A stretch of 64,000 nucleotides of DNA from JAGVGT01 sp963807225. Lineage in GTDB: Bacteria; Desulfobacterota; Desulfobulbia; Desulfobulbales; JAGXFP01. The notes below the pieces were generated by a model. The model was not told the origin of the DNA, searched no databases, and saw only the letters and a program-made list of their open reading frames with translations. Each line of letters starts with the position of its first letter. Position 1 is the stretch's first letter. The DNA lies in contig CAWEAD010000008.1 in the NCBI GenBank assembly GCA_963807225.1, forward strand, positions 62,001 through 126,000, read 5' to 3'. Positions 1-12,410 of this stretch are shown in pieces. Made by a program: the position numbers and the translations under genes.

Positions 1-93
1 CTGGTTAAGGAAGGCAAGATGGTCTTCTGGTCCAGCGGCAGCACCACTATGTATGCTGCTAAAGGCCGGGCCAAGGATGAGGAAAATAGATAG
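1..93 (+). CDS. dsrD: Dissimilatory sulfite reductase-associated protein DsrD, C-terminal end
   Basis: Only the last 30 codons are in the window, in frame 1 from base 1 to the TAG at 91-93. The peptide contains VFWSSGSTTMYAAKG, which matches the conserved winged-helix end of DsrD/DsvD (Desulfovibrio vulgaris has EYWSSGSTTMYGLKG, from memory). DsrD is a small protein encoded after dsrAB in sulfate reducers and is known to stimulate DsrAB sulfite reduction. The call fits the dsrN-type amidase gene about 2.8 kb downstream. A strong terminator follows directly, so this is the end of the presumed dsrABD operon. dsrA and dsrB themselves are outside the window. Confidence 0.88.
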   Translation: MVKEGKMVFWSSGSTTMYAAKGRAKDEENR

Positions 94-113
94 CATCTTT
101 CCCGAAGTTGAGT

Positions 114-153
114 AAAAAAGGCGCCGATCGATTCGATCGGCGCCTTTTTTTTG
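114..153 (+). terminator. Rho-independent terminator of the dsr operon
   Basis: A 17-bp near-perfect stem (core GGCGCCGATCG / CGATCGGCGCC) with a 3-nt loop (ATT) is followed by a run of eight T. It is flanked by A on the left and T on the right, so it could work in both directions. It lies 20 bp after the dsrD stop. Confidence 0.9.
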
Positions 154-259
154 TAATTATTTGCTGGTTTGGATGACCAGGAATCAAACGGTCAGGGAGG
201 GTTCCGGACTGCTACGATATCAGCCTTTGTGAGAGAATGTGAGACCGTTTCGGAAGGTC

Positions 260-826
260 TCAGGATTTCAGTATCTCTGCGGCCCTTTCCTCGAATTCCA
301 GGGCGTGGCGGCTATGCTTGAAGCTGCGGTGGATGGCGGCGGCAGTGCGCAGGGCATCGGCGCCCTTTTCCCGCTCTCCCAAAGCCAGATAGCTCTTGGC
401 TATGTTTTCCAAAGTGCGGACGGCACTTGCCGGGTCGCGAAAAATTCTATAGGTTTCCAGTAAATCGTTGTATATCTTCAGGGCCTGATTGTATTGGCCC
501 AGCCCGTCATAGGCCCGCGCGAACTTCTTCTTCAGGGCGGTCATGCTCAGGTCGTCGTTGGCCTTTTCGCAGATGGCCATGGCCCTTTCCAGATGCGGCA
601 AAGCCCTGTTGTAATCTTCACGTTCCAGGCAGAGATCGGCCAGTTTGTCGGAGGCGTTGGCGATGCCCTTGTCGTCTTTCCGTTCCTTGTAATCAAGGAG
701 AGCATTATGGAAGCAGTTGGCGGCCTGGGAAAAATCTTTGTTTTCCATGAACTGACAACCTCGGTCGAACTCCTCTTTGGCCGGGTCGCTGATCTTTTCT
801 GGATCCCTCGGGGTGCTTTCACTCAC
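260..826 (-). CDS. Tetratricopeptide repeat protein
   Basis: A 188-residue protein of tandem TPR-like helical pairs; units can be seen at about residues 18-50, 55-90, 95-130 and 133-165 (for example A.CFHNALLDYKE, RALPHLERAMAICEKA, QALKIYNDLLETY). There is no signal peptide, so a cytoplasmic scaffold or protein-interaction role is likely. The start is GTG at 826, two bases after the stop of the HEAT-repeat gene, so the two are translationally linked. It is the last gene of a three-gene minus-strand operon next to dsr genes. The specific function is unknown. Confidence 0.8.
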   Translation of the reverse strand: MSESTPRDPEKISDPAKEEFDRGCQFMENKDFSQAANCFHNALLDYKERKDDKGIANASDKLADLCLEREDYNRALPHLERAMAICEKANDDLSMTALKKKFARAYDGLGQYNQALKIYNDLLETYRIFRDPASAVRTLENIAKSYLALGEREKGADALRTAAAIHRSFKHSRHALEFEERAAEILKS

Positions 827-828
827 TT

Positions 829-1962
829 TTATTTCTCCATCTTTTTCTTGATCTGGTCTAGGGCGGTAGCGGCCATTTGTCCCACAGTAGTGGTAACCGG
901 TTCGCCCTTTTCGTAGTAGGTCAGCCTGTCTTGACTATCCTGTAATCTTTCTATGGTCGAGCGAGACTCGGTGGCCTGCAGCCGGCCGAGGAGACGCAGC
1001 ATTAACCCTTGCAATTCGGGCTCAGGTTCATCAAGCAGATTGAGGATTTGATAGAAGGTGGTGTTGCGGATCAGATCGGGGCGATTTTCGGCGATAGTGC
1101 CGAAGGCCCAGATCACTTGATTTCGGGTCGAGGGGTGGCCGATATAACGCATCAGGTGCCGGGTAAAGGCACCGAAGATGTCGGGCCGGGCCGCAATCAC
1201 CGAGCCGATGGTTTCGATCAGCCCCCAGTTGGTGGCGGCTGAGTCGGTGCAAGCTTCGAAGAACCGGTGTAGCAGGTCGCTGACCGAGCCCGGCTGCCGG
1301 GTGGAAAGGCGAGCGCAGACCTGGCCGATTAAATGTGCCGTGCGCCAGCGTTGCGCCTCGTCCGTAACGTAAAGCAGCCTCTGCATGAACCAAAGAACCT
1401 TGATGTCATCGAAGGCCAGATCGACCAGGGCATCGATATCACAGGCCTCGACCAGCTGCCGTACCTCCGCTTTGCTGGTTTTCCGTTTTTTTCGACGCGG
1501 ATCCCTGCTCTGCTCCAGTTCCGGAAGATAATCGTCTTCGGAAGAATGAGTAGTAAGTTGTTCATCACCCTCCCTGGCGTTTGACCGGGCGGAAATTTCG
1601 GCGATATCCCTGTGCAGTCGGACAAAGTAGATAACTCCGCGGATCAGCCGGCCATCAAGATTGCCGGAATCGACTACCTGGTCGGTCTGATCGTCGTACT
1701 TTTCCAGCCGCCCGGTTAGATAATCATCCTCGGGCATCAACTCCCAGGCCAGATCCCAGTCGTCATTACAGGCGTAGACCATGGCTTCGACCATTGCGGC
1801 GCCGATATTGTGACCGGTGGGGTCGCAGGTGTAGACCGCCCCGCACTGGCAGGATCCAACGGAAAATTCGCCAAGTTTACGATTTACCGGGTCTTTTGGT
1901 TTGGCAATGACCTGGCCGCAAAATGGACACCAGGGACGGGTTTTGAACTTGGTTTTTTTCAT
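829..1962 (-). CDS. Zinc-ribbon and HEAT-repeat protein (DVU0298-like)
   Basis: 377 residues. The N terminus holds a zinc-ribbon-like pattern (CPFCGQ at about 12-17, CQCGAVYTC at about 38-46), followed by an acidic region with GHNIGAAMVEAMVYACN and DWDLAWELMPEDDYL. The C-terminal half (about 165-375) is alpha-helical and HEAT-like (TRNQVIWAFGTIAENRPDLI, GLMLRLLGRLQATES). From memory it resembles the DVU0298 family of sulfate reducers; that assignment was not checked. The ATG directly follows the TAG of the upstream TPR gene. No catalytic motif is visible. Its place between two TPR genes and beside dsrD suggests a protein-protein role that may relate to sulfur metabolism. Confidence 0.8.
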   Translation of the reverse strand: MKKTKFKTRPWCPFCGQVIAKPKDPVNRKLGEFSVGSCQCGAVYTCDPTGHNIGAAMVEAMVYACNDDWDLAWELMPEDDYLTGRLEKYDDQTDQVVDSGNLDGRLIRGVIYFVRLHRDIAEISARSNAREGDEQLTTHSSEDDYLPELEQSRDPRRKKRKTSKAEVRQLVEACDIDALVDLAFDDIKVLWFMQRLLYVTDEAQRWRTAHLIGQVCARLSTRQPGSVSDLLHRFFEACTDSAATNWGLIETIGSVIAARPDIFGAFTRHLMRYIGHPSTRNQVIWAFGTIAENRPDLIRNTTFYQILNLLDEPEPELQGLMLRLLGRLQATESRSTIERLQDSQDRLTYYEKGEPVTTTVGQMAATALDQIKKKMEK

Positions 1963-2595
1963 CTACTGCAACTCGGCTCCAATGGCGTCGAATAAGCGCT
2001 GGTCCACTGGATAACCAAGCTCTCGGGCCTTTTCGGCGGCTTTTTGTGCTCCTTTGAAATCCTTGCTGTAAAAGAGGCCGACCGCCAGGTTGTTGTGGGC
2101 TACCGGGAAGTCCGGCTCCAGCTTGAGCGCCTCCTTGGCGGCACGGATGGCCTGTCCGAAGTCCCCGGCCATGATCTGGGCCGAGGCCAGGTTGACCCAG
2201 GCGGTGATCAGCTTGGGATCGTGCTGAACAGCTTTGGTGTAAGAGGCGATGGCCGCGTCGGCATCGCCTTGCTGCTGGCGGATCAGGCCGATGTTGGCAT
2301 GGGCTTGAGCAGCCTCTTCAGTGACCTTTAGTGCCCTTTCGTTGGCGGCCAGGGCCGCGTCGATTTTGCCTTGCTCAAAGTGGATGGCGCCCAGGTTGAC
2401 CAGAGCTTCGACTGAACTGGGATCTATCTCCAGGCAGCGCTCCAGTTCGCGAGTTGCGTCCTCTGGTCGACCCGCCTTGCGATAGACCATGGCCAGGTTG
2501 TGATGCGCCATAATGTTTTCGGGCAATTCCCTGCACTTCTTCTCCAGTTCTTCGATAATCTTGGGGAGGTCTTCCTGGTTGCTCTGATTGGACAT
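1963..2595 (-). CDS. Tetratricopeptide repeat protein
   Basis: About 210 residues if started at the ATG complementary to 2593-2595 (MSNQSNQEDLPK), which has GAGG six bases upstream. An in-frame extension to 2772 looks noncoding and has no ribosome site. Five or so canonical 34-residue TPR units fill the protein (AMVYRKAGRPEDATRELERC; LGAIHFEQGKIDAALAANER; IGLIRQQQGDADAAIASYTK; LASAQIMAGDFGQAIRAAKE). It is the first gene of the minus-strand trio and is divergent from dsrN, sharing a 271-bp upstream region. It is probably a cytoplasmic adaptor; its partner is unknown. Confidence 0.85.
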   Translation of the reverse strand: MSNQSNQEDLPKIIEELEKKCRELPENIMAHHNLAMVYRKAGRPEDATRELERCLEIDPSSVEALVNLGAIHFEQGKIDAALAANERALKVTEEAAQAHANIGLIRQQQGDADAAIASYTKAVQHDPKLITAWVNLASAQIMAGDFGQAIRAAKEALKLEPDFPVAHNNLAVGLFYSKDFKGAQKAAEKARELGYPVDQRLFDAIGAELQ

Positions 2596-2866
2596 TTTAG
2601 CCTCTTTTCGGTAAATTTTGACCGGGACAGATTTGCTGCCCGGGCGAAATGGTTTAAGGGATATATGCCAGATCCGGAGCCGAAAAAGGGGGAAACTGCG
2701 GGCGGCAATTAACAACCAAATACAAATAATTAAGCACCCAAACCGACACTGGCAAGGGCGTGAAATTAACATAATGGCCGGTCTTAGTCAAAAGCTTTGA
2801 ATTGGCGATGATTCTGCAGTAGATTCACATCTTTCTTAAGACCAAAAGAGACTGGCAAGTGAAAGT

Positions 2867-4321
2867 ATGAATGACAATGAGCAGGAACCTGGCAGCCCCG
2901 GAATAGTATCGGAGGACGGTGGTCATCATCCGCTGGGGGTGGTGGTGGCCGGTCTCTCCGGCGGCTCCGGCAAAAGCGTGGTGGCGGTCGGCCTTACGGC
3001 GCTTCTGGCCCAACAGGGTGCCAGGGTGGCGCCTTTTAAAAAAGGCCCTGATTATATCGATGCCGGCTGGCTGGGGCTGGCGGCCGGGCATCCCTGCTAT
3101 AACCTCGATCCCTACCTGATGGAATGGGAGATCCTGCGCCATTCTTTTTACCGCCACTGTCAAGCCGCCGATTACGCTGTGGTGGAAGGTAACCGGGGGC
3201 TTTTTGACGGAGTGGATCTGGAGGGCACCTGCTCCACTGCCGAATTGGCGGTCGGTTTGCTTTTGCCGGTGCTCCTGGTGGTGGACTGTACCAAGACCAC
3301 CAGGACTGTGGCCGCCATGGTGATGGGTTGCCGGGAATTCGACCACCGGGTGAGTTTGGGCGGGGTGATCCTGAATCGGGTCGGCACCAGCCGACATGAA
3401 AGCATAGTCCGGCAGGCGGTGGAGCATTATACCGGCATCCCGGTACTCGGAGCCCTGCCGCGATCCCGGCAGGATGTCTTCCCCCAGCGACATCTAGGAG
3501 TAACGCCAGGCCCGGAGCATGCTGACGCGGAAGGGGCTATCATCCGGCTGGCTGAGCAGGCTGCGAGTTATCTGGAACTGGCTGCGATTAAGGAGATGAT
3601 GGCCGGGGTTGCCGTCCCGCCGGAAGTTGCCACCGCGGGCCTGTGCAGCGCCGGCACCAAGGCTGGTATACCGGTAAAGATTGGTATCATTCGTGACTCA
3701 GCCTTCCAGTTCTACTACCAGGAAAACCTGGAAGCCCTTCAGGATGAGGGGGCAGAACTGGTGGAGATCAATGCCCTGAGCGACCGGCAATTGCCTCTTC
3801 TTGATGCGCTCTATATCGGTGGCGGTTTTCCAGAAAATAGTGCCGGGCAATTAGCTGCCAACCATACTTTTCTCGATTCCCTGCGTGCTCAGGTCGAGGC
3901 TGGTCTGCCGGTATACGCCGAGTGTGGCGGCTTGATCTACCTGGGCCGCAGTCTCACCATGGCGGGCGAAGTTCATCGACTGGCAGGAATTTTCCCGGTG
4001 GATTTTGTTCTGGAAAGGAAACCTCAGGCCCACGGCTATACCCGCCTGGTGCTGGAGGATGAAAACCCCTTCTATCAGATCGGCACAATTATCAGCGGCC
4101 ACGAGTTCCGCTACAGCCGTGTGGTGTCGTGGCCGGAGAAAACGGACTTGCTGGTCGGACGGATGGAAAGGGGCGTGGGTTTTGCGTCAGGGCGGGACGG
4201 GTTGGTCCATAATAACGTCCTGGCCCTATATACCCATGTCCATGCCCTGGGGACGCCGGCCTGGGCTCCGGCCCTGGTATCCAGGGCCAGGATCTTCAGG
4301 GATTTTCAGGCGTTACCGTAA
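2867..4321 (+). CDS. dsrN: Cobyrinate a,c-diamide synthase family amidase (DsrN-type siroheme amidase)
   Basis: 484 residues, the normal length for CbiA/DsrN. The N-terminal ATP-binding domain has a Walker-A-like GLSGGSGKS at 29-37 and the KKGPDYID motif. The C-terminal class I glutamine amidotransferase domain carries the nucleophile C353 in VYAECGGLIYL, and HEFRYSR further on. The family transfers glutamine amide nitrogen to carboxylates of tetrapyrroles. Beside dsr genes the homologue is called DsrN and is thought to amidate siroheme to siroamide for DsrAB. No other cobalamin genes are nearby, which favours that role over B12 synthesis. Its 3' end overlaps the convergent 4306-4668 gene by 16 bp. 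Confidence 0.88.
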   Translation: MNDNEQEPGSPGIVSEDGGHHPLGVVVAGLSGGSGKSVVAVGLTALLAQQGARVAPFKKGPDYIDAGWLGLAAGHPCYNLDPYLMEWEILRHSFYRHCQAADYAVVEGNRGLFDGVDLEGTCSTAELAVGLLLPVLLVVDCTKTTRTVAAMVMGCREFDHRVSLGGVILNRVGTSRHESIVRQAVEHYTGIPVLGALPRSRQDVFPQRHLGVTPGPEHADAEGAIIRLAEQAASYLELAAIKEMMAGVAVPPEVATAGLCSAGTKAGIPVKIGIIRDSAFQFYYQENLEALQDEGAELVEINALSDRQLPLLDALYIGGGFPENSAGQLAANHTFLDSLRAQVEAGLPVYAECGGLIYLGRSLTMAGEVHRLAGIFPVDFVLERKPQAHGYTRLVLEDENPFYQIGTIISGHEFRYSRVVSWPEKTDLLVGRMERGVGFASGRDGLVHNNVLALYTHVHALGTPAWAPALVSRARIFRDFQALP

Positions 4322-4668
4322 GCGCCGAAAACCTTGGCTTCGATGCGCTGCTGTTCCTCTGGGGAGGGAGGCTTGCCTTCCCAGTGAATAAAGTAGTCAG
4401 TCACTCTGGCCATGGCACCGTTGTCCTTCCGGCACTGGTCGCAGATCGAGGAGGCCGAGTCGCGGTACATCACGACCTTGCTGGCCGGCTCGCCATTCCG
4501 GTCCAGAGCCGCCATCTTCCGGCAGCCACAATTGAGCCGGACTACTGCCACGCCAATTGCATCCGGGCTGCCGGCCATGATTCCACCGATCATGGCCTCC
4601 TCGTTTTTTTCGGCGACAATCTTTTCGGCGCCTTTCTTCTTGCCTCTCTTGGGCTCTGGTTTGCTCAT
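4306..4668 (-). CDS. Conserved small protein with paired Cys motifs, unknown function
   Basis: 120 residues. A basic, lysine-rich start (SKPEPKRGKKKGAEK) is followed by an Ala/Gly-rich stretch and then LNCGCRKMAA and SICDQCRKDNG, giving C-x-C and C-x2-C pairs about 32 residues apart that could hold a zinc ion. There is no signal peptide or membrane segment. Coding is supported by the spaced metal-binding motifs and by convergent packing against dsrN. AGAGG lies just upstream of the ATG (complement of 4668). I do not recognise the family. Its place between dsrN and the ferredoxin gene makes a link to sulfite reduction possible but unproven. Confidence 0.65.
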   Translation of the reverse strand: MSKPEPKRGKKKGAEKIVAEKNEEAMIGGIMAGSPDAIGVAVVRLNCGCRKMAALDRNGEPASKVVMYRDSASSICDQCRKDNGAMARVTDYFIHWEGKPPSPEEQQRIEAKVFGAYGNA

Positions 4669-4813
4669 CGTTCCTCTCTTGTTGCCGGGCGGATTTCACA
4701 TCGCCTCTTCGCTTAACCGGATGTTATCCTCTATAGAATATCGGGGCAGTCAGGTCAATACCAACCTGCAACTTGTCCTCTCAGGGCTTGGTGTTTATGG
4801 TAAGGTTTTTTCG

Positions 4814-4842
4814 TTGACAAAAAAACTGGTCTGAATTAGAGG
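4814..4842 (+). promoter_or_regulatory. Possible sigma-70 promoter for the ferredoxin gene
   Basis: A perfect TTGACA at 4814-4819 is followed after 17 bp by a weak -10 (TAGAGG). About 100 nt of leader follows, containing an imperfect hairpin (AACTCT...AGAGTT, about 4888-4919) before a good GGAGG ribosome site. The -10 is poor, so this is tentative. Confidence 0.35.
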
Positions 4843-4945
4843 GATGATATCTGTGCTTTTCACCGGTCGGTCAACTCGGTTGGCTAACAACTCTGAAGGC
4901 TGTTAACCCCTTAGAGTTATTAAAAAAAATTGATGGAGGATTATT

Positions 4946-5131
4946 ATGTTCCAGGTTGAAGTTGACAAGGATAAATGCGTTGGCGATGAGGAATGTGCAA
5001 ACGCCTGCCCGGCTCAGGTTTTCGAGATGGTAGACGGCAAGGCCGAACCGGCCAACATGGATGAGTGTCTGGGTTGTGAGACCTGCGTCGAGGTCTGCCC
5101 CGAAGGCGCCATCACCGTAACCGAGGTGTGA
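4946..5131 (+). CDS. 7Fe-type ferredoxin ([3Fe-4S]/[4Fe-4S] with Asp ligand)
   Basis: A 61-residue soluble electron carrier. The first cluster motif is C11-x2-D14-x2-C17-x3-C21-P, with Asp in place of the second cysteine. The second is the complete C41-x2-C44-x2-C47-x3-C51-P. This is the pattern of Desulfovibrio africanus ferredoxin III, whose first cluster is a [3Fe-4S] that can take up a fourth metal using the Asp. The protein is very acidic. GGAGG lies 7 nt before the ATG, and a strong terminator follows, so the gene is monocistronic and probably well expressed. The likely job is low-potential electron transfer in sulfate or carbon metabolism. Confidence 0.92.
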   Translation: MFQVEVDKDKCVGDEECANACPAQVFEMVDGKAEPANMDECLGCETCVEVCPEGAITVTEV

Positions 5132-5163
5132 TAACGGGTACGGACATTTCCACGATGTAATTG

Positions 5164-5206
5164 TGGGCCTGTCTCCACCACCCGGTGGAGGTAGGCCCAT
5201 TTTTTT
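5164..5206 (+). terminator. Rho-independent terminator after ferredoxin
   Basis: Two stacked stems, TGGGCCT/AGGCCCA and CTCCACC/GGTGGAG, separated by a GT/GT internal loop, with a 4-nt apical loop and seven T at the end. It rules out the ATG at 5207 as the start of the next gene, since that codon sits in the T tract. Confidence 0.92.
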
Positions 5207-5260
5207 ATGGACTTAATCGGTTTGTCGTCCATCGATGCAATAACACAGACAGGTATTACC

Positions 5261-5693
5261 ATGCCCCGGTTCGTTCCAGCTGCTCAGGTTAAAACGAGAA
5301 TCCTGCTGGCCGCCCTGCTTTGGAGCGGAATAGGATTGATGTTGCTGACCCGCGGCGTTCTGGCGTTGTCCGGCAGCGGCCGGGAAATCTGGCTGGGTCT
5401 GGCCGTCCTGTTGGGAACCATCAAGTCCCGGCTGGTGCTGGACCGGGTGGTGTTGAAGAATATGGCCCGGCTTCGTGGTCTCGATGGGGATCGCTGTATC
5501 GGTGGGGTCTACTCGATCAAAACCTGGCTGCTGGTGGCGGGCATGATCGTCATGGGCCGCCTCCTGCGGGCCAGTCCCTTACCGATCTGGCTGATCGGTT
5601 TGATCTATGCAACCGTGGGTTGGGCCTTATTCTGGTCCAGTCGCCGTGGTTGGTCCAGCTGGCGGCAATATGACCGTCTCCCCGCCACGAGCG

Positions 5694-5713
<20 letters not shown>
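5261..5713 (+). CDS. Small four-helix integral membrane protein, unknown function
   Basis: 150 residues from ATG 5261 (MPRFVPAAQVKTR). The upstream in-frame ATG at 5207 falls in a terminator. Four hydrophobic segments are seen at about residues 14-36, 42-65, 85-102 and 108-128; the tail is charged and ends in DDEDES. No family is recognised. The 3' end overlaps the start of alr in another frame, so the two are probably co-transcribed. It could be a small inner-membrane accessory protein; nothing points to a particular activity. Confidence 0.7.
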
Positions 5714-6886
<1,173 letters not shown>

Positions 6887-6890
<4 letters not shown>

Positions 6891-8545
6891 TCAATAAACG
6901 TCTCAGTGAAAAACTTACCGAGTGTTTCGACCGGGGGGTAGCGACCGGATTGTGGTCTGACGCCGCTGCCGGCGCTTTCGTTTTGGAAGAGCCGAAACAG
7001 TCGTCGCACGGGGATTTCGCCACCAACCTGGCGCTGATCATCGGTGGCCGCGAAAAAAAGAAACCTCGGGAGGTCGCGACGCAACTGGTCGAATTGCTGG
7101 GCGATGGCGGCGGCCTGGTCGAGCGTTGCGAGATTGCCGGCCCCGGCTTCGTCAACTTCTTCCTCAAGCCCCGAGTCTGGCAGGAAGTGTTGCCCGAGGT
7201 CTGCGGTCAGGATGAGAAATTCGGCTGGAGTAGCGTGGGTGGTGGGCGCAAAGTGCTGGTCGAATTCGTCAGCGCCAACCCTACCGGCCCTTTAAGCGTC
7301 GGACACGGGCGCCAAGCGGTGCTGGGCGACGCCATCGCCCGGCTGCTTTCCGCCACCGGCCACGCGGTCACCCGCGAATACTATTACAACGATGCCGGTC
7401 GCCAGATGCGGGTGCTGGGCGAATCGACCCGAGCCCGGTATCTGGAGGAGCTGGGGCTGCCTTTCGAGTTTCCCGAGGACGGCTATCAGGGCCAGTATAT
7501 TCGTGATATCGCCCGGGCCATGGTCGAGGAGTTCGGCGACGCCCACAAGGACACCGTTGAGGTCACCATTTTCAAGGAGCGGGCCGAGCGCGCCATCTTC
7601 GCCGATATCAACGGGACCTTGGAGCGGCTGGACATCCACTTCGACAACTACTTTAACGAACATACCCTCTATGATAACGGCATGATCGACGAGGTGGTGG
7701 CGACACTGCGGGCTAAAGGTCTGGTCTATGATTTGGATGGGGCGGTCTGGTTCAAAACCACCGAATTCGGTCACGACCAGGACCGGGTGATTATCAAAAG
7801 CACCGGTGAGCCGACCTACCGTCTGCCTGATATCGCCTACCACCGTGAGAAGTTTCGCCGCGGCTTCGACTGGATGGTCGACATTTTCGGCTCCGATCAT
7901 ATCGCCACCGTGCCCGACGTGCTGGCCGGGGTCCAGGCCCTGGGTTATGACCCGGCCAAGGTCACCGTGGTCCTGCACCAGTTCGTCACCCTGATGCGCG
8001 AGGGCAAGCAGGTCAAGATGTCGACCCGCAAGGCCAATTTCATCACGGTGGATGAACTGGTCGACGAGGTGGGTACTGACGTCGTTCGCTTCTTCTTCCT
8101 GATGCGCAAGGCCGACAGTCAGCTCGAATTCGACCTCGATCTGGCCACCAAGCAGAGCCAGGAGAACCCGGTTTACTACATGCAATACGGCCATGCCCGG
8201 CTATCCAGCATCAATCGCAAGGCGGAAGAAAAGGGGGTGGCGCGCGGGGAACTGGCAGCGGCCGATCTTTCTCTGCTGGGTGAGCCGGAAGAACTGGCGC
8301 TCCTGAAAATGCTGGCCGCCTGGCCCGGTCTGGTGGAGAGCGCCGCCCTGGATCTGGAGCCGCACCGGGTGATTTTCTTTATGCAGGAGGTGGCCGCCCA
8401 ATTCCACAGTTATTATAACAAGCACCGGATCATCTCGGAAGACTTGGAGCTTTCTCGAGCCCGGCTCTGGCTGGCTGAAGGATTACGGATCATCCTCCGC
8501 AACGGCTTGAACCTGATCGGGGTCAAGGCCCCGGAAACCATGTAG
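6887..8545 (+). CDS. argS: Arginyl-tRNA synthetase
   Basis: 552 residues, the usual ArgRS length. The N-terminal Add1 domain (about 1-110) is followed by the class I core with the HIGH-type motif VGHGR in SANPTGPLSVGHGRQ and the KMSTR version of KMSKS (VKMSTRKANF). The C-terminal anticodon-binding helical domain ends in NLIGVKAPETM, typical of the family. The start ATG overlaps the alr stop. It charges tRNA-Arg. The neighbouring short N-acetylglutamate synthase and argJ put three arginine-related genes within 7 kb. Confidence 0.95.
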
Positions 8546-8550
8546 CAGCA

Positions 8551-9153
8551 ATGGCCAACAGCAGCCGCAAAAAAAAATTCTCGATTAAATTCGAACTCTC
8601 ACCGGCCGGTTTATTGGGGGTCGGCGTGGTCTGCTTCTGTATCTTCCTCTGGATGTTTCTTCTGGGAGTTTGGGCCGGGCAGACGGTTCTGACTACCGGC
8701 CGCTATCAGATAGCCGCTTCTGGTAAAGATAAATCGGTAGGTCACCCGGTGATCAGCCAAGAAAAAAAGGCAGCTGAGCCGGTGGCCCGGGCCGTCGAGC
8801 CGGAGTCACCCGCGCCGGCGGTTGTCCCTACGCCCAGCGCCACCAAATCGGGGAAAAAGGCGCAGTCCCTGCCGGCCCTGGCTGGGGAGGACGATTCTTC
8901 ATACTTCACCGTTCAAGTCGGGGCTTTTCGGGAGACCGGACATGCCGAGCAAGCCTTGAAAGAGTGGCAGGCCAAGGGCTATAAATCATTTTCCCGGCCG
9001 CCCGAAGGGCCGGACGACCAGTACACCCGAGTTTATGTAGGCCGTTTCGAAGAGGTTGGCGAGGCCCGGAAACAGGCGGAGGCCCTGGCGCGGAAGGAAA
9101 AAATCAAATCCTTTATCGCCACGATTCCGGCCGTTTCCGGCAACAAGCCTTGA
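8551..9153 (+). CDS. SPOR-domain membrane protein
   Basis: 200 residues: a basic N terminus (NSSRKKKFSIKFE), one transmembrane helix at about 19-42, a Pro/Ala-rich periplasmic linker (about 65-115), and a SPOR domain at about 122-195 (FTVQVGAFRETGHAEQALKE, YVGRFEEVGEARKQAEAL). SPOR domains bind denuded septal peptidoglycan, so a cell-division or wall-remodelling role is likely. It starts 5 bp after argS. The N-terminal-anchor architecture resembles FtsN/DedD but the protein has no specific FtsN motif. Confidence 0.88.
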   Translation: MANSSRKKKFSIKFELSPAGLLGVGVVCFCIFLWMFLLGVWAGQTVLTTGRYQIAASGKDKSVGHPVISQEKKAAEPVARAVEPESPAPAVVPTPSATKSGKKAQSLPALAGEDDSSYFTVQVGAFRETGHAEQALKEWQAKGYKSFSRPPEGPDDQYTRVYVGRFEEVGEARKQAEALARKEKIKSFIATIPAVSGNKP

Positions 9154-9249
9154 CCAGTAACCCCACCTGCAGTATTGTTTGTCGTTGTTTTACGCCTGGC
9201 CGGTCGACTTGGACCGGCTATTTTTCTAAGCATGGGGTGGGTGTTGGTG

Positions 9250-9720
9250 ATGATCCGCAACGCCGGCATAAAAGACGTCAAGGCGATCTACGATCTGCTG
9301 CAGCATTTCTCGGGCAAGGGGCTGCTGTTGGGCCGCTCGCTAAGCTCCCTTTACGACCAGCTGCGGGATTTCAAGATCTATGAGGATGAATCGGCGCCCC
9401 GCGGAGTGGCCGGGGTCTGCGCCCTCCATGTCTGCTGGGAGAACCTGGCCGAAATCCGATCTCTGGCCGTAATCGAGGAGATGCACGGTCGCGGGGTGGG
9501 AAGAAAACTGGTCAAGGCCTGTCTGGAAGAAGCCGGTAATTTTGGAATCAGCCGGGTTTTTACCTTGACCTACCAGCCGGATTTTTTCCAGCGGTTGGGT
9601 TTTCGAAAGATCGACAAGAGTGAATTACCGCACAAAGTCTGGAGCGATTGCATCCATTGTCCCAAATTTCCCGATTGCAACGAAGAAGCGCTGCTCTGGG
9701 AAAATGAACCGGGGGTATAA
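9250..9720 (+). CDS. argA: Short-form N-acetylglutamate synthase (GNAT N-acetyltransferase)
   Basis: 157 residues from ATG 9250 (MIRNAGIKDVKAIYDLL); longer in-frame starts (9232, 9175) add a hydrophobic leader that does not look real. The GNAT fold is clear: IRSLAVIEEMHGRGVGRKLV holds the acetyl-CoA pyrophosphate loop (R/Q-x-x-G-x-G/A), followed by FFQRLGFRKIDKSELPHKVW and a C-terminal CIHCPKFPDC cysteine cluster typical of stand-alone short NAGS proteins. This form makes N-acetylglutamate, the first arginine intermediate, without the kinase-like domain of classical ArgA. argJ two genes downstream supports the role. Gene symbol by function, not orthology. Confidence 0.78.
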   Translation: MIRNAGIKDVKAIYDLLQHFSGKGLLLGRSLSSLYDQLRDFKIYEDESAPRGVAGVCALHVCWENLAEIRSLAVIEEMHGRGVGRKLVKACLEEAGNFGISRVFTLTYQPDFFQRLGFRKIDKSELPHKVWSDCIHCPKFPDCNEEALLWENEPGV

Positions 9721-12276
<2,556 letters not shown>

Positions 12277-12410
12277 AGTAAGAATTAAAAATTAAAAATG
12301 CAGAATTATAAATCTGCGGCATATAGATAATAAAGGCGTGAGGTGGCTGGTTGGTTGCCTTGCGCCTTTGTTGGTTTTAGTGCATCTTGGTTAGAAACAG
12401 ATGAAGGACT

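Noticed and set aside
5207..5260. Upstream ATG for the small membrane protein
   Set aside because: It overlaps the T tract of the ferredoxin terminator and would not be in the downstream transcript.
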